From NCBI RefSeq assembly GCF_020510705.1, contig NZ_CP075184.1, forward strand, positions 4,278,001 to 4,342,000: DNA of 64,000 nt, read 5' to 3'. The stretch is from Acidovorax radicis. Lineage in GTDB: Bacteria; Pseudomonadota; Gammaproteobacteria; Burkholderiales; Burkholderiaceae_C. The translations under genes were made by a program, and so were the position numbers. The notes below the pieces were generated by a model. That model saw only the letters and a list, made by a program, of their open reading frames with translations. It did not search any database and was not told the origin of the DNA. Position 1 is the stretch's first letter, and each line of letters starts with the position of its first letter. This document shows positions 34,601 to 42,292 of this stretch, in pieces.

Positions 34601-37590
34601 GCGTGTTGGCGCACGTCCTCGGGTGTGCCTTCGGCCACGATGAGCCCACCGGCATAACCGCCCTCGGGGCCGAGGTCGATGAGCCAGTCGCTCGCGCGGA
34701 TCACGTCCAGGTTGTGTTCGATGACGATGAGTGAGTGCCCCGCGTCGATGAGCTTGCGCAGCGCGCGCATGAGCTTGGCGATGTCGTCAAAGTGCAGGCC
34801 GGTGGTGGGCTCGTCGAACAGGAACAGCGTGCCCTTGCGCGCCACGGTCTGGCGTGATTTGGATGCGCTGCGTGCGGCCTCGGCCAGGAAGCCCGCGAGT
34901 TTGAGGCGCTGCGCCTCGCCGCCGGACAGCGTGGGCACGGGCTGGCCCAGCGCCACATATTCGAGCCCCACATCCACAATGGGCTGCAGCGCACGGATCA
35001 CATCGCGGTCATTGGCAAAAAAGTCCGCCGCCTCGGCCACCGTGAGGGCGAGCACGTCCGCCACGTTGAGGCTGCGGCGGCTACCGGAGGGCCCTTCGGT
35101 ACCCCGCTCGATGGTGATCTCCAGAATCTCGGGACGGTAGCGCTTGCCGTCGCAATCGGGGCAGCGCAGGTACACGTCGCTCAGAAACTGCATCTCCACA
35201 TGCTCAAAGCCCGAGCCCCCGCAGGTGGGGCAGCGCCCGTCGCCGCTGTTGAAGCTGAACTTGGCGGCGGTGTAGCTGCGCTGCTTGGACAGCGGCGCCA
35301 CGGCAAACAGTTCGCGGATGCTGTCCCACGCGCCCACGTAGCTCACGGGGTTGGATCGAGCGGTTTTTCCGATGGGGGATTGATCGACAAACACGACATC
35401 CGACAGATGGTCGGCGCCCAGCATGCGGTCGTGCGCGCCGGGCGTGTCGGTGGCCTTGCCAAAGTGGCGCAGCAGTGCGGGGGCCAGCACGTCCTGGATC
35501 AGGCTGGACTTGCCGGAGCCGCTCACGCCGGTCACGGTGACGAGGCGCTGCAGCGGGAACTCGACCGACACGTTCTGCAGGTTGTGCTCGCGCGCGCCTT
35601 CGAGGATGAGGCGAGGGGTGGCTTCGGTCACCATGCGCTTGAAGCCAAAGCCCACATGTTTGCGCCCACCCAGGTAGGCGCCGGTGAGCGTGTCTGCGTT
35701 GCGCAAATCGGCCGTGGTGCCGTCGAACACGATCTGCCCGCCCAGGCGGCCCGGGCCGGGGCCCATGTCGATCATGCGGTCGGCCGCCAGCATCACGGCG
35801 GGGTCGTGCTCCACCACCACCAGGGTGTTGCCCGCATCGCGCAGGCGCAGCATGGCCTCGGTGATGCGGTGCATGTCGCGCGGGTGCAGGCCGATGCTGG
35901 GCTCGTCGAGAACAAACAGCGTGTTGACGAGCGAGGTGCCTAGCGCCGTTGTGAGGTTGATGCGCTGCACCTCGCCGCCACTGAGCGTGCGGCTTTGGCG
36001 GTCGAGCGTGAGGTAACCAATACCCACATCGCACAGGTACTTGAGGCGCGTGGTGATCTCTTCATGCAGCAGCTTCAGTGCCTGTGCGTCACCGCCCTTG
36101 GCATCGTCACCCACCGGCAATTGCATGCGCGCAAAGAACTGGCGCAGGCGGTCGATGGGCAGCAGCATCAGGTCGTGCAGGCACAGGCCAGGCAGCGCTT
36201 CTAGCTGTTTGCGCGACCACAAAACGCCCTCGGGCATGAAGCGCTTGCCGGGCTCCAGCACCGCATCGTCATCTTCCTTGCGGCCGATGCGCCAGAGCAG
36301 GCTTTCGGTTTTGAGCCGCGCACCCGCGCAGGTGGGGCATGGCGTGTAGCTGCGGTACTTGGACAAGAGCACGCGGATGTGCATCTTGTAGGCCTTGCTT
36401 TCCAGGTACTCAAAGAAGCGCTTGATGCCATACCACTGCTTGCTCCACTGCCCGTCCTTGTAGCCGGGCGCGCCACCGATGACCCATTTCTTCTGGTCGT
36501 CGGTGAGCTTGTACCAGGGCGTGTCGCGCGGGATGCCGGCCGTCTCGGCGTGGCGCATGAGGTCGTCCTGCGCCTCTTTCCAGGCAGGGGTCTGGATGGT
36601 CTTGATGGCACCCGCGCGCAGCGTGAGCTTGTCGTTGGGGATGACCAGGCCATAGTCCACCCCGATCACGCGGCCAAAACCCCGGCAGCTGTCGCACGCG
36701 CCCACGGCGGAGTTGAACGAGAAGGCGGAGGGAATGGGATCGCTGTAGCGCAGGTCGCTGTCGGGGCAGTGCAGGCCGGTGGAGAAGCGCCAGAGTTCCG
36801 GCGTTAGTGCTCCTGCCTCCGTTCGGGTTGAGCTAGTCGAAACACTGTCCCGGCCTTCGACAGGCTCAGGCTGAACGGGTTGGGGGATGACATAGACATT
36901 CAAGCGACCTGTGCCGCGCTTGAGTGCCACCTCAATCGCCTCGATCACCCGCGCCTTCTCGGCATTGCCCAGTCGAAACCGGTCAGCCACCACATCCAGC
37001 ACCTTGCGCGGGCCGGTGGGCGTGGCCACCTCGCGCTCGGCCTGCACCTTGGTGAAGCCGCTGGCCGACAGCCATTGCTCAACCTGCTCCGCGCTGGTGC
37101 CACCGGGCAGTTCCACCGGAAAAGTCAGCACGATGCGCGGGTCTCCGGCTTCGGTGCTGCGTCGCTGCAGTTCTGTATAGATGGTCTCGGGCGTGTCGTG
37201 CCGCACGGGCTGCGCCGTCTGCTTGTCAAACAACTGACCTGCACGGGCGAACAACAACTTCAGGTGGTCGTTCAACTCCGTCATTGTGCCCACCGTGGAG
37301 CGGCTGGAGCGCACGGGATTGGTCTGGTCGATGGCAATGGCCGGGGGCACGCCCTCGACCTTGTCGACGGCGGGCTTGTCCATGCGGTCGAGGAACTGGC
37401 GCGCATAGGCGCTGAAGGTTTCCACGTAACGACGCTGGCCCTCGGCATAGAGCGTGTCGAACACCAGGCTGGATTTGCCCGAGCCGCTGGGGCCCGTGAC
37501 CACCGTGAGTTCGCCGGTGCGGATGTCCAGATCCAGGTTCTTGAGGTTGTGCTGGCGTGCGCCGCGGATACGGATCAGTCCCTGGGTCAT
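31627..37590 (-). CDS. uvrA: Double-length UvrA-like ATPase (two UvrA copies in tandem), 1987 residues
   Basis: UvrA is normally about 940 residues with two ABC modules; this frame holds two complete copies. Four Walker A motifs occur, near 33 (GPSGSGKSS), 690 (GVSGSGKSS), 1070 (GVSGSGKST) and 1667 (GVSGSGKST), each with an LSGGE signature and DEP Walker B. Zinc-finger modules of UvrA type appear in both (CPTCGGSGFEHVEMQFL, CPSCEGAGVRTIEMSFL). Two foreign-looking pieces are read in frame: residues 238-257 from a 60-bp palindromic element and 1025-1043 from the dispersed repeat, the latter exactly at the junction of the copies. Canonical UvrA recognises damage in nucleotide excision repair; the exact role of tandem forms is less clear. 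Another normal uvrA may exist elsewhere. Confidence 0.93.
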   Translation of the reverse strand: MTQGLIRIRGARQHNLKNLDLDIRTGELTVVTGPSGSGKSSLVFDTLYAEGQRRYVETFSAYARQFLDRMDKPAVDKVEGVPPAIAIDQTNPVRSSRSTVGTMTELNDHLKLLFARAGQLFDKQTAQPVRHDTPETIYTELQRRSTEAGDPRIVLTFPVELPGGTSAEQVEQWLSASGFTKVQAEREVATPTGPRKVLDVVADRFRLGNAEKARVIEAIEVALKRGTGRLNVYVIPQPVQPEPVEGRDSVSTSSTRTEAGALTPELWRFSTGLHCPDSDLRYSDPIPSAFSFNSAVGACDSCRGFGRVIGVDYGLVIPNDKLTLRAGAIKTIQTPAWKEAQDDLMRHAETAGIPRDTPWYKLTDDQKKWVIGGAPGYKDGQWSKQWYGIKRFFEYLESKAYKMHIRVLLSKYRSYTPCPTCAGARLKTESLLWRIGRKEDDDAVLEPGKRFMPEGVLWSRKQLEALPGLCLHDLMLLPIDRLRQFFARMQLPVGDDAKGGDAQALKLLHEEITTRLKYLCDVGIGYLTLDRQSRTLSGGEVQRINLTTALGTSLVNTLFVLDEPSIGLHPRDMHRITEAMLRLRDAGNTLVVVEHDPAVMLAADRMIDMGPGPGRLGGQIVFDGTTADLRNADTLTGAYLGGRKHVGFGFKRMVTEATPRLILEGAREHNLQNVSVEFPLQRLVTVTGVSGSGKSSLIQDVLAPALLRHFGKATDTPGAHDRMLGADHLSDVVFVDQSPIGKTARSNPVSYVGAWDSIRELFAVAPLSKQRSYTAAKFSFNSGDGRCPTCGGSGFEHVEMQFLSDVYLRCPDCDGKRYRPEILEITIERGTEGPSGSRRSLNVADVLALTVAEAADFFANDRDVIRALQPIVDVGLEYVALGQPVPTLSGGEAQRLKLAGFLAEAARSASKSRQTVARKGTLFLFDEPTTGLHFDDIAKLMRALRKLIDAGHSLIVIEHNLDVIRASDWLIDLGPEGGYAGGLIVAEGTPEDVRQHATSHTGLALREYELTLGVGGHSVHEKAAVLRKSERLALMDKAPEAKNAIQIVNAKEHNLKNLSVDIPRGKFNVVTGVSGSGKSTLAFDILFNEGQRRYLESLNAYARSIVQPAGRPEVDAVYGIPPTVAIEQRLSRGGRKSTVGTTTEVWHFLRLLYVKLGTQHCTKDGAAVQPQTPESIAAQLLTHFRGQHIGLLAPLVMNRKGVYTELADWARPRGYTHLRVDGNFLPTTNFPRIDRFKEHTIELPVASLDVSPENEAQLRKALADALTHGKGVVHVLSSIGTLAAAMENGAPTAGIGHLHAFSTKRACPVCATSYAELDPRLFSYNSKHGWCPDCVGTGVKLTKDQRKVFDDSVQDDKEKGREQTFAEPEVEDLADTACPSCSGTRLNATARAVRFAGVGITDIAALSVTDVRRWIETLRIEGGMTQREGDIARDLVPEIQSRLEFLEEVGLGYLTLDRGAPTLSGGEAQRIRLAAQLGSNLQGVCYVLDEPTIGLHARDNQILLNALHKLGDKGNTLVVVEHDEDTIRRADHIIDIGPSAGKRGGRLVAQGSVADITGAPDSQTGRYLLHAMKHPLQLRRSMAASEVSAEATAAFARAEAAAPTGRQSAAVKKRAAQAASLAADALTEAKERAAMRWLTVHGAQLHNLQNVTATVPLHRLVAVTGVSGSGKSTLARDVLLANVQAWVQQRSTKAGRDAMDAGKAPPLVGCTGLSGFESIDRVLEVDQTPIGKTPRSCPATYIGFWDTIRKLFAETLEAKARGYAAGRFSFNTGEGRCPSCEGAGVRTIEMSFLPDVKVPCETCHGARFNPETLAVTWRGKSIGDVLQMEVDEAVGFFATMPSIAHPLQLLKDVGLGYLTLGQPSPTLSGGEAQRIKLVTELTKVRDEVGRRGQKAPHTLYVLDEPTVGLHMADVDKLIRVLHRLVDGGHSVIVIEHDLDVIAEADWILDLGPEGGNAGGRIVAAATPEDVVAAGTHTGKALAHVLAR
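34461..34516 (+). repeat. Dispersed palindromic repeat, copy E (in the UvrA inter-copy linker)
   Basis: GGCCTCTGGCGCTTTATCCA continues TAAGCGCCAGCCGCTCTGAT. The inner arms GGCGCTT and AAGCGCC are exact. It is translated on the opposite strand as part of the linker between the two UvrA copies (about residues 1025-1043) without stop or frameshift. Confidence 0.75.
36819..36878. repeat. 60-bp palindromic element inside uvrA
   Basis: Outer arms CCGTTCGGGTTGAGCTAGTC (from 36819) and the complement of GACAGGCTCAGGCTGAACGG (to 36878) pair over most positions. The TTCGACAGGCTCAG core is a repeat I know from many proteobacterial genomes. The length of 60 bases is a multiple of three, and it is read through as residues 238-257 (PVEGRDSVSTSSTRTE). 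Confidence 0.75.
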
Positions 37591-37802
37591 GGAAACGGTC
37601 TTTCGGGTGTGAGGCAGAAGATTCTAGGGAGCATGGGCCCAGTGCGCCGAGCACGCCGGATTACCCTCAAAACGCATTGTGGTGATGTTGATGTGGTGCA
37701 AAGAGCGTGGTTTGGAAGGGTGCACTCCGAAAAAACCCTCGAGACGCCTGCGCTGCATGCACGTAGACTGCCCCCTTTGTGTAGACATAGGAGGAGACCC
37801 CC

Positions 37803-38918
37803 GTGAAACAATGGCAACAACTGTGGGCCGGCGCGGCCCTGGTGCTTTCGCTAGGTACCGCGTGCCAGGCCCAGATTCTGGTCGGCCAGACGGCGGGGTT
37901 TACGGGCCAGGTGGCGGCCGGGGTGAAAGAAACGACCGATGGCGCACTGCTATATATCGATGCCATCAACGCCAAAGGGGGCGTCAACGGCCAGAAGATC
38001 GAGTTGATTTCTCTAGACGACAAATTTGACCCCAAGCTCGCTGCTGAAAATGCGCGCAAGCTGATCGAAGAAAACAACGTGTCCGTGATGTTCCTGAACC
38101 GGGGCACCCCGCACACCGAGGCCATCATCCCGCTGCTTGAAAAACACGGCGTGGCACTGGTGGGCCCCTCGACCGGGGCAATGGTGCTGCACCAGCCGGT
38201 GCGCAAAAACGTGTTCAACGTGCGCGCCACTTACCAGCGCGAAGCTGAAAAGGCCATGACCCACCTGGCGTCGATGGGCATCACCCGCATCGCCGTGATG
38301 TATGCCGACGACAGCTTTGGGGCCGATGGCGTGATGGGCGCTGAAAAAGGCCTGACGGCAGCCAAACTCACGCCTGTGGTGCTCGAAAAGTTCAACCGTG
38401 CCAAACCCGACTTTGCACCGATTGCCAACAAGGTGACCAAAGCCGACGCGCAAGCGGTGTTGATGATCGCCTCGGGCTCTGCGGTGGTGGACGCGGGCGC
38501 GGCACTAAGGGCGGCGGGGTCTGCGGCGCAAATCGTGACCTTGTCCAACAACGCGTCTGGCGGATTCATTAAGAGCCTGGGAGCCAATGCCCGTGGCGTG
38601 ATCGTCACGCAGGTGTACCCCAATGAGCGGGCCGTGACCTACCCCATGGTGAAAGAAGCGCAAGAGCTGGCCAAGGCCAAGGGGATGGCGGAGATCTCGC
38701 CCGCCATGCTCGAAGGGTTTGCAGCGGCCAAGGTGTTGGTCGAGGGTCTCAAGCGCGCGGGGCCCAAACCCAGCCGCGAAAAGATCCAGGCCGCCCTTGA
38801 GAGCATTCGCAAGTTTGACCTCGGAGGCCTGGAGGTGAACTACAGCCCCGAGGACCATACCGGGCTGGATTTTGCAGACCTCTCCATCATTGGCACGGAC
38901 GGCAGATTCCGCCGCTGA
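37803..38918 (+). CDS. Branched-chain amino acid ABC transporter-type binding protein (LivK-like)
   Basis: The 371-residue periplasmic protein has a signal peptide (MKQWQQLWAGAALVLSLGTACQA) and a type-1 binding fold (ILVGQTAGFTGQVAAGVKET, YIDAINAKGGVNGQKIELIS, VALVGPSTGAM, MYADDSFGADGVMGAEKGL). It starts with GTG preceded by AGGAGG at good spacing. No permease or ATPase is adjacent, so it is an orphan; such LivK-like proteins in Burkholderiales often bind aromatic or other small acids. It is followed by a strong terminator. Confidence 0.92.
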   Translation: MKQWQQLWAGAALVLSLGTACQAQILVGQTAGFTGQVAAGVKETTDGALLYIDAINAKGGVNGQKIELISLDDKFDPKLAAENARKLIEENNVSVMFLNRGTPHTEAIIPLLEKHGVALVGPSTGAMVLHQPVRKNVFNVRATYQREAEKAMTHLASMGITRIAVMYADDSFGADGVMGAEKGLTAAKLTPVVLEKFNRAKPDFAPIANKVTKADAQAVLMIASGSAVVDAGAALRAAGSAAQIVTLSNNASGGFIKSLGANARGVIVTQVYPNERAVTYPMVKEAQELAKAKGMAEISPAMLEGFAAAKVLVEGLKRAGPKPSREKIQAALESIRKFDLGGLEVNYSPEDHTGLDFADLSIIGTDGRFRR

Positions 38919-38940
38919 CCGTTTCTGCTCTGACATGCCA

Positions 38941-38972
38941 TAGGCCCGGTTTTGTCCGGGCCTATGTCTTTC
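38941..38972 (+). terminator. Terminator of the LivK-like gene
   Basis: TAGGCCCGG (38941-38949) and CCGGGCCTA (38956-38964) are exact complements around TTTTGT, followed by TGTCTTTC. It begins 22 bases after the stop. Confidence 0.8.
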
Positions 38973-38998
38973 TGCGGGTCAAGGCACCAATGCCACAC

Positions 38999-39035
38999 AA
39001 AAAAGCCCGGAGCCTTCACGGCACCAGGCTTTTCG
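38999..39035 (-). terminator. Terminator of the small membrane protein gene
   Basis: AAAAGCC and GGCTTTT flank an inner imperfect stem (CGGAGCC/GGCACC region). Read on the minus strand it ends in TTTTTT. It lies about 110 bases beyond the stop of the 61-residue gene. Confidence 0.5.
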
Positions 39036-39145
39036 GGCGTATCCCTTGACGATCAAAACGTATTCAATGCCCGTCGCACACAGCGACGCTGTCAACTGAA
39101 ACGCTTTGGACCTGGTAGGCCGGACCGCGTCGCATCACAGATTGA

Positions 39146-39331
39146 TCACTGCGCACTGGCAGCCGGGGCTGGAGCCGCCGCAGGCGCCGTATTGCTTGCT
39201 GGCGCGTCTGGCGCATGCACCGCATCGGCGCCGTGTTTCTCGCCCCCCATGTCGGCCTTGTCGCCCGCGTTGATGATGACGTACATGGACAGCGCCGCAA
39301 ACACGACGAAGCCAACCACTATCTTCCACAT
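39146..39331 (-). CDS. Small single-pass membrane protein of 61 residues
   Basis: MWKIVVGFVVFAALSMYVII forms one membrane segment at the N-terminus. It is followed by an acidic/His stretch (DKADMGGEKHGADAVHAPD) and an Ala/Pro tail. AAGGAG lies 6 bases before the ATG, a near-perfect ribosome-binding site, which is the main evidence that this short frame is real. Function unknown. It precedes no gene on its strand; both sides are closed by terminators. Confidence 0.75.
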   Translation of the reverse strand: MWKIVVGFVVFAALSMYVIINAGDKADMGGEKHGADAVHAPDAPASNTAPAAAPAPAASAQ

Positions 39332-39480
39332 ATCAAACTCCTTCGATGGTTTTGTTCAATCAAGGGGCCTGTAGCCTGACAGGGCGCGGCCAGAATCAGA
39401 GGCAGTGCAACGACTCTGCGCACTGGCGGCACGGGCAATACACCCCTGCCGACCGGCCTTCAAGCCCCTTGATGGAACAC

Positions 39481-39508
39481 AGGGCCCGCCCCTTGCGAGG
39501 CGGGCCCT
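39481..39508 (-). terminator. Hairpin downstream of the MHS transporter
   Basis: AGGGCCCGCC and GGCGGGCCCT (39499-39508) are exact 10-bp complements. They start 23 bases past the transporter stop. The T-run is lacking (TGTGTTCC follows on the minus strand), so efficiency is uncertain. Confidence 0.6.
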
Positions 39509-39531
39509 GCACATCGGTTGGTTAACGCCGA

Positions 39532-41193
39532 TCAGTCGTTGGCGTAGATGTCAACGTCCTTGGTTTCCTTGATGAACAGTCCACCAATCACCACCGTCAC
39601 TGCGGCGATGATGATGGGGTACCACAGGCCGTTGTACATGTTGCCGGTCTGGGCCACGATCGCAAACGCCGTCGTGGGCAGCAAGCCGCCGAACCAGCCG
39701 TTACCAATGTGGTACGGCAAGGACATCGATGTGTAGCGGATGCGGGTCGGGAACATTTCCACCAGCATGGCGGCAATGGGGCCATACACCATGGTCACCA
39801 AAAGCACCAGGTAGGTCAGGATGATGGTGACCATCACCTTGTCGATACGGGCGGGGTCTGCCTTGGTGGGGTAACCCGCCGTCTTCAGGTCTTCGGCCAC
39901 GAGCTTCTTGAACTCTGCGTCCTTCTTCTTGGCGTCATCAGCGCTCAGGCCCTTGCTGGCGTACGAGGGAATGGCGACTTCACCGATCTTGATCGTAGCC
40001 ACAGTGCCTGCAGGTGCGTCGACGTTGTCGTAGCTCACCGAAGCGCCCGCCAACACTTGTTTGGCGATATCGCAGGAGCTGGTGAACTTGGACGTGCCAG
40101 TGGGGTTGAACTGGAACGAACACTCGTTAGGGTCGGCCGTGATCGTGACCTTGTTCTTGGCTTGCGCTTCTGCCAGTGCGGGGTTGGCCGCCTTGGTGAG
40201 TGCTTCAAAAACCGGGAAATATGTCAGCGCAGCCAGCAGGCAGCCAGCCAAGATGATGGGCTTGCGGCCGATCTTGTCGGACAGCGCGCCGAACACGAGG
40301 AAGAACGGCGTACCGATCAACAGCGACACCGCCACAAAGATGTTGGCAGCAGCACCATCGACCTTGAGCGCCTGCGTCAGGAAGAACAGCGCATAGAACT
40401 GGCCCGAGTACCAGACAACGGCCTGGCCGGCGGTCAAACCCACCAACGCCAGAATCACGATCTTGAGGTTCTTCCACTGGCCGAAAGACTCGGTCAGGGG
40501 CGCCTTGGAAGTCTTGCCCTCGGCCTTCATTTTCTGGAACGCAGGCGATTCATTCATCGACAGACGGATCCACACCGACACCGCCAGCAAAAGGATCGAC
40601 ACGATGAAGGGAACACGCCAGCCCCAGTCGCCAAAAGCGGCTTCACCCAGGATGGTCCGCGTTCCCAGAATCACCATCAGCGACAGGAACAGGCCCATCG
40701 TGGCCGTGGTTTGAATCCAGGCCGTGTAAGCACCGCGCTTGCCGTGGGGTGCGTGCTCGGCCACATAGGTCGCTGCACCACCATACTCGCCACCCAGCGC
40801 CAGACCCTGCAACATGCGCAGGGCAATCAGAATGACCGGAGCGGCCACGCCAATCGACGCATAGTTGGGCAAGATACCCACGATGAAGGTGGACAGGCCC
40901 ATGATCAGGATAGTGACCAGGAACGTGTATTTGCGACCGATCATGTCACCCAGGCGGCCAAAGAAGATGGCACCGAAAGGACGAACAATAAAGCCCGCAG
41001 CAAACGCCAGCAGCGCGAAGATGAAGGCCGAGCCAGCGTCAAGCCCGCTGAAGAACTGCTTGGCGATAATGGCCGCGAGCGAGCCGTAAAGATAAAAGTC
41101 GTACCACTCGAAAACGGTTCCGAGTGACGACGCGAAGATGACCTTCCTCTCTTCCGCCGTCATCGGCCGGGGCGCGGGATGAACAGTTGCCAT
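39532..41193 (-). CDS. MFS transporter, metabolite:H+ symporter (MHS) family, with periplasmic insertion
   Basis: The 553-residue protein has 12 membrane segments of the MHS type (VIFASSLGTVFEWYDFYLYG at the start, FFGRLGDMIGRKYTF as motif A, RMLQGLALGGEYGGAATYVAEH). MHS proteins are usually about 430-450 residues. The extra length is an insertion of about 115 residues (about 331-447) between segments 8 and 9, hydrophilic with two cysteines (NECSFQF, SSCDIAKQ). The C-terminal block ends VTVVIGGLFIKETKD. Substrate is probably a carboxylate such as citrate, shikimate or alpha-ketoglutarate; not determined. Confidence 0.92.
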   Translation of the reverse strand: MATVHPAPRPMTAEERKVIFASSLGTVFEWYDFYLYGSLAAIIAKQFFSGLDAGSAFIFALLAFAAGFIVRPFGAIFFGRLGDMIGRKYTFLVTILIMGLSTFIVGILPNYASIGVAAPVILIALRMLQGLALGGEYGGAATYVAEHAPHGKRGAYTAWIQTTATMGLFLSLMVILGTRTILGEAAFGDWGWRVPFIVSILLLAVSVWIRLSMNESPAFQKMKAEGKTSKAPLTESFGQWKNLKIVILALVGLTAGQAVVWYSGQFYALFFLTQALKVDGAAANIFVAVSLLIGTPFFLVFGALSDKIGRKPIILAGCLLAALTYFPVFEALTKAANPALAEAQAKNKVTITADPNECSFQFNPTGTSKFTSSCDIAKQVLAGASVSYDNVDAPAGTVATIKIGEVAIPSYASKGLSADDAKKKDAEFKKLVAEDLKTAGYPTKADPARIDKVMVTIILTYLVLLVTMVYGPIAAMLVEMFPTRIRYTSMSLPYHIGNGWFGGLLPTTAFAIVAQTGNMYNGLWYPIIIAAVTVVIGGLFIKETKDVDIYAND

Positions 41194-41348
41194 GGTATTT
41201 GTCTCCTATTGGTTATTCAGACCGCACAGCGGCGGGCTACATGCATTCTTGGAGATAGCACTGACCGCGCTCTGACGCGAAACCAACAAGACCTTTCACC
41301 AAACTGACCGGTCTCTGACAACTTAGGGTGAAACCCTCGGGGACACTT

Positions 41349-42020
41349 TCAGGATGCGGGAGTGTCCTTGTTTTGGGGCGGAAGGCCCGATGCAAGCTGA
41401 CTGACGGCATCCCAGTCGGGCCCATCAAACCAGGCATCGCCGTCGAGATAAGCGCGCAGCATGGGCAAGCCATCCAGCCCCCAGAACAGCTTGCCATCCA
41501 CCTCGAACGCAGGCACGCCAAACACGCCAGCAGCCTGGGCAGCCTCGGTGTTGGCCCGCAGCAGCGCTTTGGGCAGATCGCTGGTAGCGTCTTGCCCTGG
41601 CCGTTGCTGCTGAGACAGCTCTGCGGCCAACGCTGTAAGCCGCTGCGCATCCAGCGCATCCTGCCCGCCTTGCCACACGTGGCGCAACAAAGTGCCCGCC
41701 ACAAAACGGTTGATGCCGCCATCGTCGCTGCAGGCGAGCGACTGGCGCAGCAAAGGCAAGGGGTTGAACGGATGGCGCGCGGGCATCTGCAGCGGTGTGC
41801 CCTGCGCGTGTCCAAGCCAGGTTACGTGGCGGTAGGTCCACGCGCGCTTGGGGGCGATGCCCGCCGGCCCCGGATTGCCATGCTGCTGCAGCAGGGCCCC
41901 CAACAATACGGGCTTGTAGACGACGCTGTAGTTCAGCCCCTCCAGCACATCTGGCAAGCGCTCAAACGCGAGCCACGCATAGGGCGAAACGAAATCCAGA
42001 TAGAACGTGATGTGCTTCAT
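41349..42020 (-). CDS. 2-hydroxychromene-2-carboxylate isomerase (DsbA/GST-kappa fold)
   Basis: The 223-residue protein starts MKHITFYLDFVSPYAWLAFE, the family N-terminus with the conserved SPY in place of a thioredoxin CxxC motif. It continues with YKPVLLGALLQQHGNPGP, YRHVTWLG and the late GVFGVPAFEVDGKLFWGLD. The known reaction is isomerisation of hydroxychromene carboxylate in naphthalene breakdown with glutathione as cofactor, but many members in Burkholderiales act on unknown substrates. The start at 42020 follows the DUF1289 stop by 2 bases. Confidence 0.9.
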   Translation of the reverse strand: MKHITFYLDFVSPYAWLAFERLPDVLEGLNYSVVYKPVLLGALLQQHGNPGPAGIAPKRAWTYRHVTWLGHAQGTPLQMPARHPFNPLPLLRQSLACSDDGGINRFVAGTLLRHVWQGGQDALDAQRLTALAAELSQQQRPGQDATSDLPKALLRANTEAAQAAGVFGVPAFEVDGKLFWGLDGLPMLRAYLDGDAWFDGPDWDAVSQLASGLPPQNKDTPAS

Positions 42021-42022
42021 GG

Positions 42023-42292
42023 CTACTTTGCAGTCGCTAAGGTCTCTGGCACAGGCGCGCCCGCCCGCTGCAGCAGGCGTGCCCAGACTATGCGCCGCGC
42101 CTTGGTATCGAGCCCCGACCAACGTCGGATCTCGTCCAGGGTGCGAAAACATCCCTCGCACACACTGCCGTCTTCCGCCATGCGGCAGACCGACACACAG
42201 GGTGAAGGCACGACTTCGTCAGAATTTAGATCAAAATAGCCTGCGGCGCTTAATCTGTTTGCGTGAGCAGCTATTGTTTGCATAGCACTCAT
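42023..42292 (-). CDS. DUF1289 domain small protein
   Basis: The 89-residue protein contains the DUF1289 motif SPCVSVCRMAEDGSVCEGCF followed by RTLDEIRRW. Four cysteines in this pattern suggest metal or Fe-S binding; function is unknown. The first 25 residues (MSAMQTIAAHANRLSAAG..) are encoded by dispersed-repeat copy F, so the N-terminus may be recent. The ATG overlaps the upstream YbaK stop by 4 bases, which supports 42292 as start. Confidence 0.85.
   Translation of the reverse strand: MSAMQTIAAHANRLSAAGYFDLNSDEVVPSPCVSVCRMAEDGSVCEGCFRTLDEIRRWSGLDTKARRIVWARLLQRAGAPVPETLATAK
42222..42285 (+). repeat. Dispersed palindromic repeat, copy F (DUF1289 N-terminus)
   Basis: AATTTAGATCAAAATAGCCT leads into GCGGCGCTTAATCTGTTTGC and GTGAGCAGCTATTGTTTGC. 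The GCGCTTAA and AGCAGCTAT parts keep the order of the family although the arms are diverged. Confidence 0.6.
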
